Positions 24,192 to 32,836 of a DNA stretch of 34,139 nucleotides are shown piece after piece (the first letter of the stretch is position 1; each line of letters starts with the position of its first letter). The stretch comes from an uncultured Lachnospiraceae bacterium (GTDB lineage Bacteria; Bacillota; Clostridia; Lachnospirales; Lachnospiraceae): the NCBI GenBank assembly GCA_947631665.1, contig CANRMF010000021.1, forward strand, positions 1 to 34,139. Direction: 5' to 3'. Under the pieces are notes generated by a model. It saw only the letters and a program-made list of their open reading frames with translations, had not been told where the DNA came from and searched no databases. The translations under genes were made by a program, and so were the position numbers.

Positions 24192-25859
24192 TTATTTCTT
24201 TATTTCCAAAATTGCGCCCCGATTTCCGGACGTAACCATTTCTGCATATCTTGCGAGATAACCGGTCGTTACTTTCGGCTCTCTCGGCTGCCATTTTGCT
24301 TTTCTTTCTGCCAGTTCCTCATCGGAAAGTTTTACGTTGAGTGAATATTTCGGAATATTGATTTCAATAATATCCCCTTCCTCCAACAGTGCAATCGGCC
24401 CGCCGACTGCCGCTTCCGGTGAAACATGTCCGATTGAGGCTCCTCTGGACGCGCCGGAGAAACGTCCGTCCGTAATCAATGCGACGCTTTCTCCAAGTCC
24501 CATACCTGCAATGGCTGAGGTCGGATTGAGCATTTCTCTCATGCCCGGCCCGCCTTTCGGCCCTTCATACCGGATTACAACAACATCGTCGGCTTGAATT
24601 TTTCCGCCTTTAATCGCGCTGATTGCATCTTCCTCACAGTCGAAAATTCTTGCCGGGCCTTCATGCACCAGCATGGAAGGAGCAACTGCGGAACGTTTTA
24701 CCACAGAACCGTCCGGCGCCAGATTTCCCTTTAAGACTGCCAGTCCGCCTGTCTTGGAATATGGATTTTCCACCGGTCTGATTACCTCCGGATTTTTGTT
24801 GACACAATCCTTAATATTTTCTCCAACGGTATGTCCTGTCACTGTCATGCAGTCCAGATTTAACAGACCGAGTTTGCTGATTTCATTCATCACCGCGTAT
24901 ACGCCGCCGGCTTCGTTCAAGTCCTGCATATAGGTCGGGCCCGCAGGAGCCAGATGGCAGAGATTCGGCGTCTTTTCACTGATTTCATTGGCAAATGAGA
25001 TATCAAAGTCAAAACCGATTTCATGCGCGATTGCCGGCAGGTGAAGCATACTGTTTGTAGAACAGCCGAGCGCCATATCAATCGTCAGCGCGTTTAAGAC
25101 TGCTTCTTTTGTCATAATGTCTCTCGGACGGATATTTTTCCGGTACATTTCCATCACTGCCATACCCGCGTGTTTTGCGAGTTTAATTCTCTCGGAATAA
25201 ACTGCCGGAATTGTACCGTTTCCCGGAAGTCCCATGCCGAGCACTTCTGTCAGGCAGTTCATGGAATTTGCCGTATACATTCCGGAGCAGGAGCCGCAAG
25301 TCGGACAAACCTTTGCCTCAAACTCCCTGACCTGCTCTAAAGTCATTGTTCCCGCCGCATGAGAGCCGACTGCCTCAAACATGGACGAAAGGCTTCTCTT
25401 TTGTCCCATGACATTTCCTGCAAGCATCGGCCCGCCGGAAACGAATACCGTCGGAACATTGACTCTGGCTGCCGCCATCAAAAGTCCCGGCACGTTTTTA
25501 TCACAGTTTGGAATCATGACCAATGCGTCAAACTGATGCGCCAGTGCCATCGCTTCCGTACTGTCGGCAATCAAATCCCTCGTGACGAGCGAATATTTCA
25601 TTCCGATATGTCCCATGGCAATTCCGTCGCAGACTGCAATCGCCGGAAACATCACCGGTGTACCGCCTGCCATTGCCACGCCTAACTTTACTGCTTCTGC
25701 AATTTTATCCAGATTCATATGTCCCGGAACAATCTCATTGTAGGAGCACACAATTCCAACCAATGGCTTCTGCAGTTCTTCCTCCGTCATGCCAAGGGCA
25801 TTAAAAAGGGATCTGTGCGGTGCCTGTTGGATACCTGTTTTTACTGCATCACTTTTCAT
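24192..25859 (-). CDS. ilvD: Dihydroxy-acid dehydratase
   Basis: Iron-sulfur enzyme that dehydrates 2,3-dihydroxy-3-methylvalerate or -butyrate to the 2-oxo acids, the third common step of isoleucine/valine synthesis. The 555 residues include VCSYNE (Cys38), [11 protein letters not shown] (Cys119) and [19 protein letters not shown] (185-203), whose cysteines are the usual cluster ligands. The C-terminal [17 protein letters not shown] and [12 protein letters not shown] blocks are also present. ATG follows GGAGG. It is second in the leuB-ilvD-ilvB-serC-serA series, 43 bases behind leuB. Confidence 0.97.
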   Translation of the reverse strand: MKSDAVKTGIQQAPHRSLFNALGMTEEELQKPLVGIVCSYNEIVPGHMNLDKIAEAVKLGVAMAGGTPVMFPAIAVCDGIAMGHIGMKYSLVTRDLIADSTEAMALAHQFDALVMIPNCDKNVPGLLMAAARVNVPTVFVSGGPMLAGNVMGQKRSLSSMFEAVGSHAAGTMTLEQVREFEAKVCPTCGSCSGMYTANSMNCLTEVLGMGLPGNGTIPAVYSERIKLAKHAGMAVMEMYRKNIRPRDIMTKEAVLNALTIDMALGCSTNSMLHLPAIAHEIGFDFDISFANEISEKTPNLCHLAPAGPTYMQDLNEAGGVYAVMNEISKLGLLNLDCMTVTGHTVGENIKDCVNKNPEVIRPVENPYSKTGGLAVLKGNLAPDGSVVKRSAVAPSMLVHEGPARIFDCEEDAISAIKGGKIQADDVVVIRYEGPKGGPGMREMLNPTSAIAGMGLGESVALITDGRFSGASRGASIGHVSPEAAVGGPIALLEEGDIIEINIPKYSLNVKLSDEELAERKAKWQPREPKVTTGYLARYAEMVTSGNRGAILEIKK

Positions 25860-25902
25860 TTTATACCTCCATTTTCCGCTTTATCAATCTCTGTTGGTTT
25901 AT

Positions 25903-26985
25903 CTAAATTCTCTCGCAGATGGCATCGCCCATCTCTTTACAGCCGACGAGCGTCATGCCCTCAGACATAATATCAACGGTTCTGATACGATTCTCCAACA
26001 CTTTTTGTACTGCCGCTTCGACTGCGTCGGCTTCCTTGTCCAAATCAAAGGAATATCTAAGCATCATCGCCGCGCTCAAAATCGTCGCAATCGGATTTGC
26101 CTTGTTCTGTCCGGCAATGTCCGGAGCTGCGCCATGACTTGGCTCATACAGACCGAATCGATCCTCCCTAAGGCTTGCCGATGACAACATACCGATTGAA
26201 CCGGTCACCATGCTCGCCTCGTCAGAGAGAATATCGCCAAACATATTTTCCGTCACGACGACGTCAAACTGTGCCGGATCTTTTACCAACTGCATTGCAC
26301 AGTTGTCGACGAGCATATGCGTCAGCGTGACTTCCGGATAATCTTCTGCGACTTCCTCCACAATCTTACTCCACAGTCTGGACGAATCGAGCACGTTGGA
26401 TTTATCCACGCTGATGACATTTTTCCTGCGCTTCATTGCAATGTCAAACGCTTTGACGGCAATGCGTCTGATTTCATTTTCGTTATATGTCAACGTATCT
26501 GTTGCCGTAAGAACGCCGTCAACTTCTTCGGTTTTTCTTTCTCCAAAATAAAGTCCGCCGGTCAGTTCCCGGACAATTACCATGTCAAAACCTGCCTCTG
26601 CCACTTCCGCTTTCAGCGGGCAGGCGTCTTTTAATTCTTTATAAAGATATGCCGGACGGAGATTTGCAAAAAGTCCGAGTCCTTTCCGGATTGCAAGCAG
26701 TCCTGCTTCCGGACGAAGCTGCGGCGGCAAATCATACCATGAATCCTTTCCGACCACGCCTCCGACTGCTCCCAACAGCACCGCGTCGTTTGCCTTTGCC
26801 GTAGCAAGCGCCTCGTCGGTCAGCGGAACTCCATGCCTGTCAATCGAAACCCCGCCCATGTCGACTTCCGTATAGTGGAAGGAATGTCCGTATTTTTCTC
26901 CCACAGTGTCGAGCACTTTCTGCGCTTCGGCAACGATTTCCGGCCCGATTCCGTCTCCCGGAATTACTGCAACATTAAAATTCAT
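25903..26985 (-). CDS. leuB: 3-isopropylmalate dehydrogenase
   Basis: NAD-dependent oxidative decarboxylase of leucine synthesis. The 360 residues open with [12 protein letters not shown] and contain [19 protein letters not shown], the Mg/substrate block VDNCAMQL and [16 protein letters not shown]. The C-terminal [18 protein letters not shown] sets NAD specificity and closes the site. ATG is preceded by AGAGGAA. It is the first gene of the branched-chain/serine operon, with a strong promoter at 27045-27073. leuA, leuC and leuD are not in this window. Confidence 0.96.
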   Translation of the reverse strand: MNFNVAVIPGDGIGPEIVAEAQKVLDTVGEKYGHSFHYTEVDMGGVSIDRHGVPLTDEALATAKANDAVLLGAVGGVVGKDSWYDLPPQLRPEAGLLAIRKGLGLFANLRPAYLYKELKDACPLKAEVAEAGFDMVIVRELTGGLYFGERKTEEVDGVLTATDTLTYNENEIRRIAVKAFDIAMKRRKNVISVDKSNVLDSSRLWSKIVEEVAEDYPEVTLTHMLVDNCAMQLVKDPAQFDVVVTENMFGDILSDEASMVTGSIGMLSSASLREDRFGLYEPSHGAAPDIAGQNKANPIATILSAAMMLRYSFDLDKEADAVEAAVQKVLENRIRTVDIMSEGMTLVGCKEMGDAICERI

Positions 26986-27044
26986 ATACGTTCCTCTTTT
27001 CTCTCGTTTCTATTGTGAATACGAATACCCACTGTAACTGTTCA

Positions 27045-27073
27045 ATTATACTGCAATTATTGTCATTTTTCAA
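27045..27073 (-). promoter_or_regulatory. Promoter of the leuB-ilvD-ilvB-serC-serA operon
   Basis: On the minus strand: -35 TTGAAA (27068-27073), 17-base spacer, -10 TATAAT (27045-27050). The leader of about 53 bases is too short for a T-box or a leader-peptide attenuator. A small dyad, TTCAA-N3-TTGAA (27069-27081), covers the -35 box. Confidence 0.8.
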
Positions 27074-27087
27074 CTATTGAAGAAGCA

Positions 27088-27109
27088 TTTTACATACACT
27101 TTTACATAC
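27088..27109. repeat. Two direct copies of TTTTACATAC upstream of the leuB promoter
   Basis: TTTTACATAC occurs at 27088-27097 and again at 27100-27109, a 12-base period, ending 15-20 bases upstream of the leuB -35 box. It may be a regulator site. Its ATGTAAAA core (minus strand) also occurs in the 74-bp array before argH. Confidence 0.4.
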
Positions 27110-27112
27110 GCA

Positions 27113-27178
27113 TGAAAAAAATACATTCTGCTCTCTTTTCCTGCAAAAGAACAAAATGTATTTTTGTATTTTTTCATA
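27113..27178. terminator. Long A/T-rich terminator behind tgt-yajC
   Basis: The arms at 27117-27139 and 27145-27165 pair over about 20 positions (AAAAATACATT... with its complement; a few G-U pairs and a 2-nt bulge), closed by a 5-nt loop. On the minus strand seven T residues follow, so it should end the tgt-yajC transcript before the leuB promoter. T-rich sequence on the other side makes it potentially bidirectional. Confidence 0.8.
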
Positions 27179-27187
27179 AGGCGCCGG

Positions 27188-27212
27188 AAACTGCCTCCGG
27201 CACCGGCAGTTT
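27188..27212. terminator. Hairpin directly after the yajC stop codon
   Basis: AAACTGCC (27188-27195) pairs with GGCAGTTT (27205-27212), 8 pairs around a 9-nt loop. The T-run is on the plus strand, so as a leftward terminator it is weak. It may act together with the stronger structure at 27113-27178. Confidence 0.5.
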
Positions 27213-27213
27213 T

Positions 27214-27489
27214 TTAAACCTCTGCCTTTTCCACATCTACGATTGCCTGTTTCTGCATCGGAATCCGGCAGTTTTTGTTATTTCCAAACTCAACGATTAC
27301 CGTATCTTCCGTAATATCAATAATCATGCCGTAAAATCCGCTGGACGTCAGAACACTGTCTCCGATATCCATGGCATCTAATAACTCTTTCTGCTTTTTC
27401 TCCTGCTTTTTCTGCGGTCTGATTGCGAGAAAATACATCATTCCGACAATCAATACAATATAAACAACAATAATTAAGCCGCCCTCCAT
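27214..27489 (-). CDS. yajC: Preprotein translocase accessory subunit YajC
   Basis: Small single-span membrane protein that associates with SecDF at the Sec translocon. The 91 residues show an N-terminal transmembrane helix (about 5-25, IIVVYIVLIVGMMYFLAIRP). The basic QKKQEKKQKE stretch and the YajC soluble domain (GDSVLTSSGFYGMIIDITED, then VIVEFGNNKNCRIPMQKQAI) follow. ATG follows GGAGG. It is 12 bases behind tgt, the common tgt-yajC pairing. secD and secF, often next, are absent; the amino-acid operon follows instead. Confidence 0.94.
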   Translation of the reverse strand: MEGGLIIVVYIVLIVGMMYFLAIRPQKKQEKKQKELLDAMDIGDSVLTSSGFYGMIIDITEDTVIVEFGNNKNCRIPMQKQAIVDVEKAEV

Positions 27490-27501
27490 GATTTCTACCT
27501 C

Positions 27502-28638
27502 CTATTTTTTGTCATTTTCTTTAAACCCTTCTAATTTTTGGGTTTTATAATCATGATAAGTTCCGGCTGCGATTGCATTCCGGATTTCCTCCATCATTGT
27601 ATTATAAAAATACAAATTATGCAAGACGCATAATCTCATTCCAAGCATTTCTTTTGCCTTGAGCAGATGCCTGATGTAGGCTCTGGAATGGAAACGGCAC
27701 GCGGGACACCGGCACCCTTCTTCAATCGGTCTGTCGTCTGTCTCATATTTTGCGTTAAACAAATTTAATTTGCCCCGATTGGTGTAGACATGTCCATGTC
27801 TCCCGTTTCGCGACGGATAAACGCAGTCGAAAAAGTCAACTCCGCGTTCCACTGCCTCTAAAATGTTTGCGGGCGTTCCCACTCCCATCAGATAAACGGG
27901 CTTTTCCGACGGAAGGTGCGGCACGACTGCCTCGATAATCCGATACATCTCCTCATGGCTTTCCCCTACCGCCAGTCCGCCGATTGCATATCCGTCACAT
28001 TCAATCTGGGAAATAGCCTTCGCATGGTCAATCCGGATATCTTCATAAATACCTCCCTGATTGATGCCAAAAAGCATCTGCTTTTGATTGATGGTATCTT
28101 CCAGCCCATTGAGCCTGTCCATCTCTGCGCGGCACCGCTCAAGCCAGCGCGTCGTCCGCTCGACGGAATGTTTGATATAACTCTTTTGCGCAACGCTTGA
28201 TGGACATTCATCAAACGCCATCGCAATCGTGGAGGCAAGATTTGACTGAATCCGCATACTTTCCTCCGGCCCCATAAATATTTTTCTGCCGTCGACATGA
28301 GAGTGAAAGTAAACGCCCTCCTCTTTAATTTTTCTCAACCCTGCAAGGGAAAACACCTGAAATCCTCCGGAATCGGTAAGAATCGGTCTGTCCCAGTTCA
28401 TAAACCGGTGTAATCCGCCTAACTGCTTCACGATATGGTCTCCGGGTCTTACATGCAGATGATATGTATTGGACAGTTCGACCTGACATTTGATTTCTTT
28501 TAAATCTTCCGTAGCGACGGCTCCTTTGATCGCCGCAGCCGTTCCGACATTCATGAAAACCGGCGTCTCGATAGTCCCATGAACGGTTTGAAACTCGCCG
28601 CGCTTTGCAGCGCCGTCTTTTGCAAGAATCCTGAACAT
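27502..28638 (-). CDS. tgt: Queuine/preQ1 tRNA-guanine transglycosylase
   Basis: Exchanges guanine-34 of GUN-anticodon tRNAs for preQ1 (bacterial substrate) on the queuosine pathway. The 378-residue TIM barrel carries the catalytic region LTDSGGFQVFSL (Asp89). YLMGVGTPANILEAVERGVD with the nucleophile-bearing FFDCVYPSRNGRHG and the zinc site CRCPACRF...H (about 306-337) follow. ATG follows AGGAGA. The promoter at 28696-28724 gives a leader with a 6-bp hairpin (CAGACA/TGTCTG in DNA) that does not match a preQ1 riboswitch. queA is not adjacent. Confidence 0.97.
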   Translation of the reverse strand: MFRILAKDGAAKRGEFQTVHGTIETPVFMNVGTAAAIKGAVATEDLKEIKCQVELSNTYHLHVRPGDHIVKQLGGLHRFMNWDRPILTDSGGFQVFSLAGLRKIKEEGVYFHSHVDGRKIFMGPEESMRIQSNLASTIAMAFDECPSSVAQKSYIKHSVERTTRWLERCRAEMDRLNGLEDTINQKQMLFGINQGGIYEDIRIDHAKAISQIECDGYAIGGLAVGESHEEMYRIIEAVVPHLPSEKPVYLMGVGTPANILEAVERGVDFFDCVYPSRNGRHGHVYTNRGKLNLFNAKYETDDRPIEEGCRCPACRFHSRAYIRHLLKAKEMLGMRLCVLHNLYFYNTMMEEIRNAIAAGTYHDYKTQKLEGFKENDKK

Positions 28639-28695
28639 ATACTTCTCCTAAACTTATCTGTCAGACATCTGAAGGTTGTCTGCGAAATCTGTTTC

Positions 28696-28724
28696 ATTAT
28701 ATTATTTTCATATCTGCGGCGCAA
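28696..28724 (-). promoter_or_regulatory. Promoter of tgt-yajC
   Basis: On the minus strand: -35 TTGCGC (28719-28724), 17-base spacer, -10 TATAAT (28696-28701). Confidence 0.6.
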
Positions 28725-28741
28725 GTATTTTATTTTCCTGT

Positions 28742-28770
28742 TTGCTATTCTCTCTCCAAATTGATATAAT
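28742..28770 (+). promoter_or_regulatory. Promoter of aroC
   Basis: -35 TTGCTA (28742-28747), 17-base spacer, extended -10 TGATATAAT (hexamer 28765-28770). It is divergent from the tgt promoter. Confidence 0.7.
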
Positions 28771-28799
28771 ACAAACAATTTATTTTGGAGGAAAATTTT

Positions 28800-29909
28800 A
28801 TGGCTGGTTCAACATATGGAAATATATTCAAAATTACTACATGGGGCGAATCTCATGGAAAAGCGCTGGGCGTGGTGATTGACGGCTGTCCCGCCGGAAT
28901 CAATCTGAGCGAATCCGATATTCAGGTATTTTTAAACCGCAGAAAACCCGGTCAGTCTTCCTATACCACACAGCGGAATGAAGACGATCAGGTGGAAATC
29001 TTATCCGGCACCTTTGAGGGAAAGACAACCGGCACGCCGATTTCACTGATTATCTACAACAAAGACCATCACTCTGCCGATTATTCCCAGATTGCAGACT
29101 GTTACCGTCCGGGACACGCAGACTTTACTTTTGACAGTAAATACGGTTTCCGCGATTACCGCGGCGGCGGGCGTTCCTCCGGACGCGAGACGGCAGGCAG
29201 GGTTGCCGCCGGAGCAGTCGCTTCTAAAATTTTATCCATGCTTGGAATTGATATTCTGACGTATTCCAAAGAAATTGGCGGCGTGAAAATCAATGACGAA
29301 AATTTCGACCGGAAGGAAATATACAATAATCCGGTCTATATGCCGGACAAAGCTGCCGCCGGCATTGTGGAACAGCAGTTAAAAGAAAAAATGGCCGAAA
29401 AAAATTCCGTCGGAGGCATTATCGAATGTAAAATCAGCAATGTCCCTGCCGGAATCGGAGAACCGGTCTTTGACAAATTAGACGCCTGCCTTGCAAAAGC
29501 GGTGATGTCGATTGGCGCTGTGAAAGGCGTGGAAATCGGCGACGGATTTGCAGCCGCAGCCTCCTACGGTTCCACAAACAACGACGGATTTTCGATGCAG
29601 GACGGAAAACTGACAAAAACGTCCAATCATGCCGGAGGGATTCTCGGAGGAATCAGCGACGGTTCGGAAATCATTATCCGCGCCGCCATCAAACCGACTC
29701 CTTCGATTGCGCAGACTCAGCAGACTGTCAACAGACAGGGGGAAAACATTGACATCAACATTAAAGGACGCCACGATCCGATTATCGTTCCCCGCGCTGT
29801 GGTTGTTGTCGAATCCATGGTCGCCGTCACCTTGACAGACCTGCTCTTTACTGCGATGACTTCCAAAATGGAGCGCATTATAGATTTCTGGAAGCCTGAA
29901 AACAGATAA
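28800..29909 (+). CDS. aroC: Chorismate synthase
   Basis: FMN-dependent enzyme that makes chorismate from EPSP, the last common step to aromatic amino acids and folate. From ATG 28800 (after GGAGG; the frame's TTG at 28785 lies on the ribosome binding site) the protein has 369 residues. Signatures are [12 protein letters not shown] (13-24), [39 protein letters not shown] (122-140), and [12 protein letters not shown] with [10 protein letters not shown]. It stands alone with its own promoter and a strong terminator. No other shikimate gene is adjacent. Confidence 0.97.
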   Translation: MAGSTYGNIFKITTWGESHGKALGVVIDGCPAGINLSESDIQVFLNRRKPGQSSYTTQRNEDDQVEILSGTFEGKTTGTPISLIIYNKDHHSADYSQIADCYRPGHADFTFDSKYGFRDYRGGGRSSGRETAGRVAAGAVASKILSMLGIDILTYSKEIGGVKINDENFDRKEIYNNPVYMPDKAAAGIVEQQLKEKMAEKNSVGGIIECKISNVPAGIGEPVFDKLDACLAKAVMSIGAVKGVEIGDGFAAAASYGSTNNDGFSMQDGKLTKTSNHAGGILGGISDGSEIIIRAAIKPTPSIAQTQQTVNRQGENIDINIKGRHDPIIVPRAVVVVESMVAVTLTDLLFTAMTSKMERIIDFWKPENR

Positions 29910-29951
29910 GTAAGATTTTTCGGGATAAAATTAAAAAATTTTTGCCGTACT

Positions 29952-29994
29952 AAAAAGGCGTTCTAAAAATCACACTTTTAGAACGCCTTTTTTT
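29952..29994. terminator. Bidirectional terminator between aroC and the peptidoglycan-binding protein gene
   Basis: A perfect 17-bp stem (29952-29968 with 29976-29992, containing GGCGTTCT) has a 7-nt loop and T-runs on both strands. It abuts the stop codon of the leftward gene at 29998. Confidence 0.93.
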
Positions 29995-29997
29995 ATT

Positions 29998-31239
29998 TTA
30001 TCTCCGGTCGACACCTTCGCCAATCCTTGTTACGCCGACATAAATAGCTGAAATTTTGTACCATGTGGCAAAATCAACCACACCTGATACCGGCATATTA
30101 AAAATATGCTGGAACGCCTCGACCGCCGCCTTCGTCTTTTCGCCATAAATACCGTCCGCCGCAATTCTTGGAATTGCCGGATACGCCTGTGCAATCGTAT
30201 CGAGCTGCTCCTGTATCTGCATGACCTTTTCGCCTCTGCTTCCGACGGATAAATTGTATCCCGGCCATGACGCCGGAACGCCGGAAATCTGTTCGGCAGA
30301 ATTGATGTAAATATCATTTCCGTAATAGTACCGCAAAATTTCAATCGCCGTCCGTCCCTGTTTTCCCAAATCGCAGGAACCCCACTGACTGAGCCAGTTC
30401 GGGCAGGTGACCTGTTTTCCGTCGCAGTATTGTGTCAGTATCGGCTGACGGACGTCCGGCCTTGATAAGTACAGATTAAAAATATTATCTACAATATTGC
30501 TGATAGACTCATAAATGTTTCTTCCATAAATCCATTTCTGGTCGTAAGCCGTAGATGATGTAATGGTAAAATCATATCCTTTGTTCCGATAATATTCGGT
30601 AAATACCCTGTTCATTGTAAACGACATAATCGCCAGAATATTTGCCCGCAGGGTTTCCTCCGGCCACGTCGCATAGATTTCTGAGGAAGCGACATTTTTA
30701 ATATAATCGCGGTACAATACATAATAATCCTCCGCATTGCTCTCAGGAGTTCCATCATGCACGATAATGTATTCCGGTACGACAACCCTGCTCAGGACAA
30801 TTTCTCCCGGCTCGCTGATATCTTTAATTTCAGGCTCCGGTATCTTTTCCGGATATTCCTTATAAAGCGTATGCGGTTGTATGGTAATCGTGCCGGCAAC
30901 GCGCCTCGAAATCCGTATGTTTTGAATTGCCAGCTGGTCGGGCAGCACCTCGACATTTAAAATATTTTCTAACCGGAAGCCCTCGGCTTCAATTTCCACG
31001 TTATAATTTGCATAGGGCATCAGCTCGTTATTTTCATCGAGACTATACGCTAAAGGCGGCGTCGACAGAGAAACATTTTCCGTCTGTCCGGAACTGTCCG
31101 TCTCAATTTCTTCGACCACCTGATTGTCTGCGTCCCGAATAATCACCTTCGCGTCCCGGATAGGAATATTTTCATCGTCAACGACATTGACCTGCAGCGT
31201 TCCTCTGTCTGCCACTTCTTCCTGCGTCTTAATAATCAT
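29998..31239 (-). CDS. Peptidoglycan-binding protein with N-terminal Ig-like domain and a SpoIID-like central region
   Basis: 413 residues from ATG 31239 (AGGGTGA precedes it; a GTG at 31248 is an alternative). Residues about 12-112 look like a carboxypeptidase-regulatory/Ig-type beta domain (GTLQVNVVDDENIPIRDAKV). Residues about 190-310 hold a conserved block, TWPEETLRANILAIMSFTMN to TAIEILRYYYGNDIYIN, that I compare loosely to SpoIID/LytB proteins. Residues about 332-397 are a classical PG_binding_1 domain (LSVGSRGEKVMQIQEQL, DGIYGEKTKAAVEAFQ). No signal peptide or membrane segment is visible, which is odd for a wall-binding protein and would fit a role in spores or another export route. 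The catalytic role is not established. Confidence 0.75.
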   Translation of the reverse strand: MIIKTQEEVADRGTLQVNVVDDENIPIRDAKVIIRDADNQVVEEIETDSSGQTENVSLSTPPLAYSLDENNELMPYANYNVEIEAEGFRLENILNVEVLPDQLAIQNIRISRRVAGTITIQPHTLYKEYPEKIPEPEIKDISEPGEIVLSRVVVPEYIIVHDGTPESNAEDYYVLYRDYIKNVASSEIYATWPEETLRANILAIMSFTMNRVFTEYYRNKGYDFTITSSTAYDQKWIYGRNIYESISNIVDNIFNLYLSRPDVRQPILTQYCDGKQVTCPNWLSQWGSCDLGKQGRTAIEILRYYYGNDIYINSAEQISGVPASWPGYNLSVGSRGEKVMQIQEQLDTIAQAYPAIPRIAADGIYGEKTKAAVEAFQHIFNMPVSGVVDFATWYKISAIYVGVTRIGEGVDRR

Positions 31240-31298
31240 ATTGTTCACCCTGATGATATCATTGTTACAATATATGCGCGCAGTTTTAAAATAGACTT

Positions 31299-31790
31299 TT
31301 ATTTTCTTTTATAAATTCGGAAAAAATATTCGATGTCAAAATATGTGCTTTCTTCGCTCTCCTGCGCAAGCGTCCACTCGTCCGGCATTTCATCTAAATT
31401 CGGTATAAACGTATCCGCCGCATATTCATGGTTAATCCATGTGACATATCCGGTATCACAATAAGGAAGCATCTGTCTGTAAATACTTCCGCCACCAATC
31501 ACGAAAACATCTTTGCTGTCATATTTTTTTATCTCGTCAAGCGCCTCCTCAATCGAATAAACGACCGTAGCGCCTTCCACTTTATAGTCTTTTTCAAGAG
31601 CAATCACGATATTGATACGGTTTTTGAGCGGTTTTTTATTCGGGAAACTTTCAAGCGTGTTTTTTCCCATCACAACTACCTTTCCCGTCGTTGTTTCACG
31701 AAAATATTTCATATCATCGGGAATACTGACCAGCAGATTGTTTTTGTAACCAATCGCCCAGTTTTTGTCTACTGCAACAATAAAATTCAT
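31299..31790 (-). CDS. folA: Dihydrofolate reductase
   Basis: Reduces dihydrofolate with NADPH, regenerating the tetrahydrofolate consumed by thymidylate synthase. The 163 residues show VAVDKNWAIGYKNNLL, the acidic active-site residue in IPDDMKYF (25-26), GKVVVMGKNTLESFP and the NADPH loop VFVIGGGSIYRQMLP. ATG follows AAGGAG. It lies 58 bases behind thyA on the same strand with no promoter between, the usual thyA-dfr pair. Nothing marks it as a trimethoprim-resistant or acquired type. Confidence 0.96.
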   Translation of the reverse strand: MNFIVAVDKNWAIGYKNNLLVSIPDDMKYFRETTTGKVVVMGKNTLESFPNKKPLKNRINIVIALEKDYKVEGATVVYSIEEALDEIKKYDSKDVFVIGGGSIYRQMLPYCDTGYVTWINHEYAADTFIPNLDEMPDEWTLAQESEESTYFDIEYFFRIYKRK

Positions 31791-31848
31791 TTTAATTCTC
31801 CTTCTTCAACTGCCTGTTTCTTTTGTAAGATGCCTGAAAACACAACTT

Positions 31849-32697
31849 TTATACCGCAATCGGTATATTTTTTATCTGAGGGCCGTACTGATAATCCAGC
31901 AGTTTCAAATCGTCCGGCGTAAAATCGTAAAAGTTTTTAATTTCCGGATTGATCCATAACTTCGGCGCAGGATACTGCTCCCTGCCAATCAGTTCTTCAA
32001 TCAGCGGAACGTGACGGTCATAAATATGCGCGTCCGCAATCACATGAATAAACTCTCCCGCCTCCATGCCGCTGACCTGCGCAAACATATGAATGAGCGC
32101 CGCATACTGGCATACGTTCCAGTTGTTTGCCGCGAGAATATCCTGTGAGCGCTGGTTTAAAATTCCATTCAGCACGAGTTTTCCCGTCTCCTCATTTTTG
32201 GTCACATTGAAAGTCATGCTGTAAGCGCATGGATAAAGATTCATCTCACTCAAGTCCTGATGCACATAAATATTGGTCATAATGCGCCGGCTGTATGGAT
32301 TGTGTTTTAAATCATAAAGCACGCGGTCTACCTGATCCATATCTCCCTCTTTATAGTGATGCTTTACGCCCATCTGGTATCCGTACGCTTTTCCGATAGA
32401 GCCGTCTTCATCAGCCCAACTGTCCCAGATATGACTGTTTAAGTCATGGACATTGTTTGACTTTTTCTGCCAGATCCACAACACCTCGTCCACGCAGCTC
32501 TTAAAGCCGGTTCGGCGGAGTGTAATTGCCGGAAATTCCTTTTTTAAATCATATCGGTTTACCACGCCGAACTTTTTAATTGTATAAGCGTCGCTGCCGT
32601 CTTCCCATTTCGGGCGAACCTTTTCGCCCTTCGTATCTGTTCCATTGTCCAAAATATCCCTGCACATTGCAACAAACACTCTGTCTGCATAACTCAT
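31849..32697 (-). CDS. thyA: Thymidylate synthase (ThyA type)
   Basis: Methylates dUMP to dTMP using methylenetetrahydrofolate. ATG 32697 follows GGAGG; the longer frame to 32742 is unsupported. The 282 residues keep the nucleophile Cys157 (LYPCAYSMTF), the phosphate-binding NQRSQD (Arg183), NVCQYAALIHMFAQ and the dUMP-binding DAHIYDRH. Around the cysteine, the textbook PCHxxxQF is PCAYSMTF, so the conserved His and Gln are replaced. This may be a subfamily feature. dfr follows 58 bases downstream. Upstream is an extended -10 promoter and then the hflX tail repeats. Confidence 0.94.
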   Translation of the reverse strand: MSYADRVFVAMCRDILDNGTDTKGEKVRPKWEDGSDAYTIKKFGVVNRYDLKKEFPAITLRRTGFKSCVDEVLWIWQKKSNNVHDLNSHIWDSWADEDGSIGKAYGYQMGVKHHYKEGDMDQVDRVLYDLKHNPYSRRIMTNIYVHQDLSEMNLYPCAYSMTFNVTKNEETGKLVLNGILNQRSQDILAANNWNVCQYAALIHMFAQVSGMEAGEFIHVIADAHIYDRHVPLIEELIGREQYPAPKLWINPEIKNFYDFTPDDLKLLDYQYGPQIKNIPIAV

Positions 32698-32732
32698 AAA
32701 TTTCCTCCAATATTTGTATTCAAACTGTATCC

Positions 32733-32761
32733 AGTATACCATGCGCCTGCAAAATGTGGAA
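32733..32761 (-). promoter_or_regulatory. Probable extended -10 promoter of thyA-dfr
   Basis: On the minus strand the extended -10 reads TGGTATACT (hexamer at 32733-32738). The -35 (TTCCAC, 32756-32761, 17-base spacer) is poor, so the call rests on the extended -10. The leader is about 30 bases. Confidence 0.45.
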
Positions 32762-32764
32762 CAG

Positions 32765-32836
32765 TAAAAACACTCTTTTATCTCTCCTGTAAAAACACGC
32801 TTTTATTTCTCTTATAAAAATCTTTTATCTCTCTTG
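32765..32836 (-). repeat. Three tandem repeats (25, 25, 22 bp) covering the hflX stop codon and its downstream region
   Basis: Units at 32765-32789, 32790-32814 and 32815-32836 each read, on the minus strand, roughly a GAGAGATAAAAG core followed by a TTTTTA tail. The first unit, at 32815-32836, contains the last codons and TAA of hflX (TAA at 32825-32827); the others are diverged non-coding copies further downstream. Confidence 0.85.

Noticed and set aside
26986-27044. T-box or leader-peptide attenuator before leuB
   Set aside because: The predicted leader is only about 53 bases and lacks a T-box sequence, leucine codon run or terminator; the large hairpin at 27113-27178 is upstream of the promoter.
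27112-27381. 89-residue plus-strand open frame
   Set aside because: It begins inside a terminator and is a shadow of yajC on the other strand.
28639-28695. preQ1 riboswitch in the tgt leader
   Set aside because: A short CAGACA/TGTCTG hairpin exists, but the conserved preQ1 aptamer pattern and pseudoknot tail are not visible.
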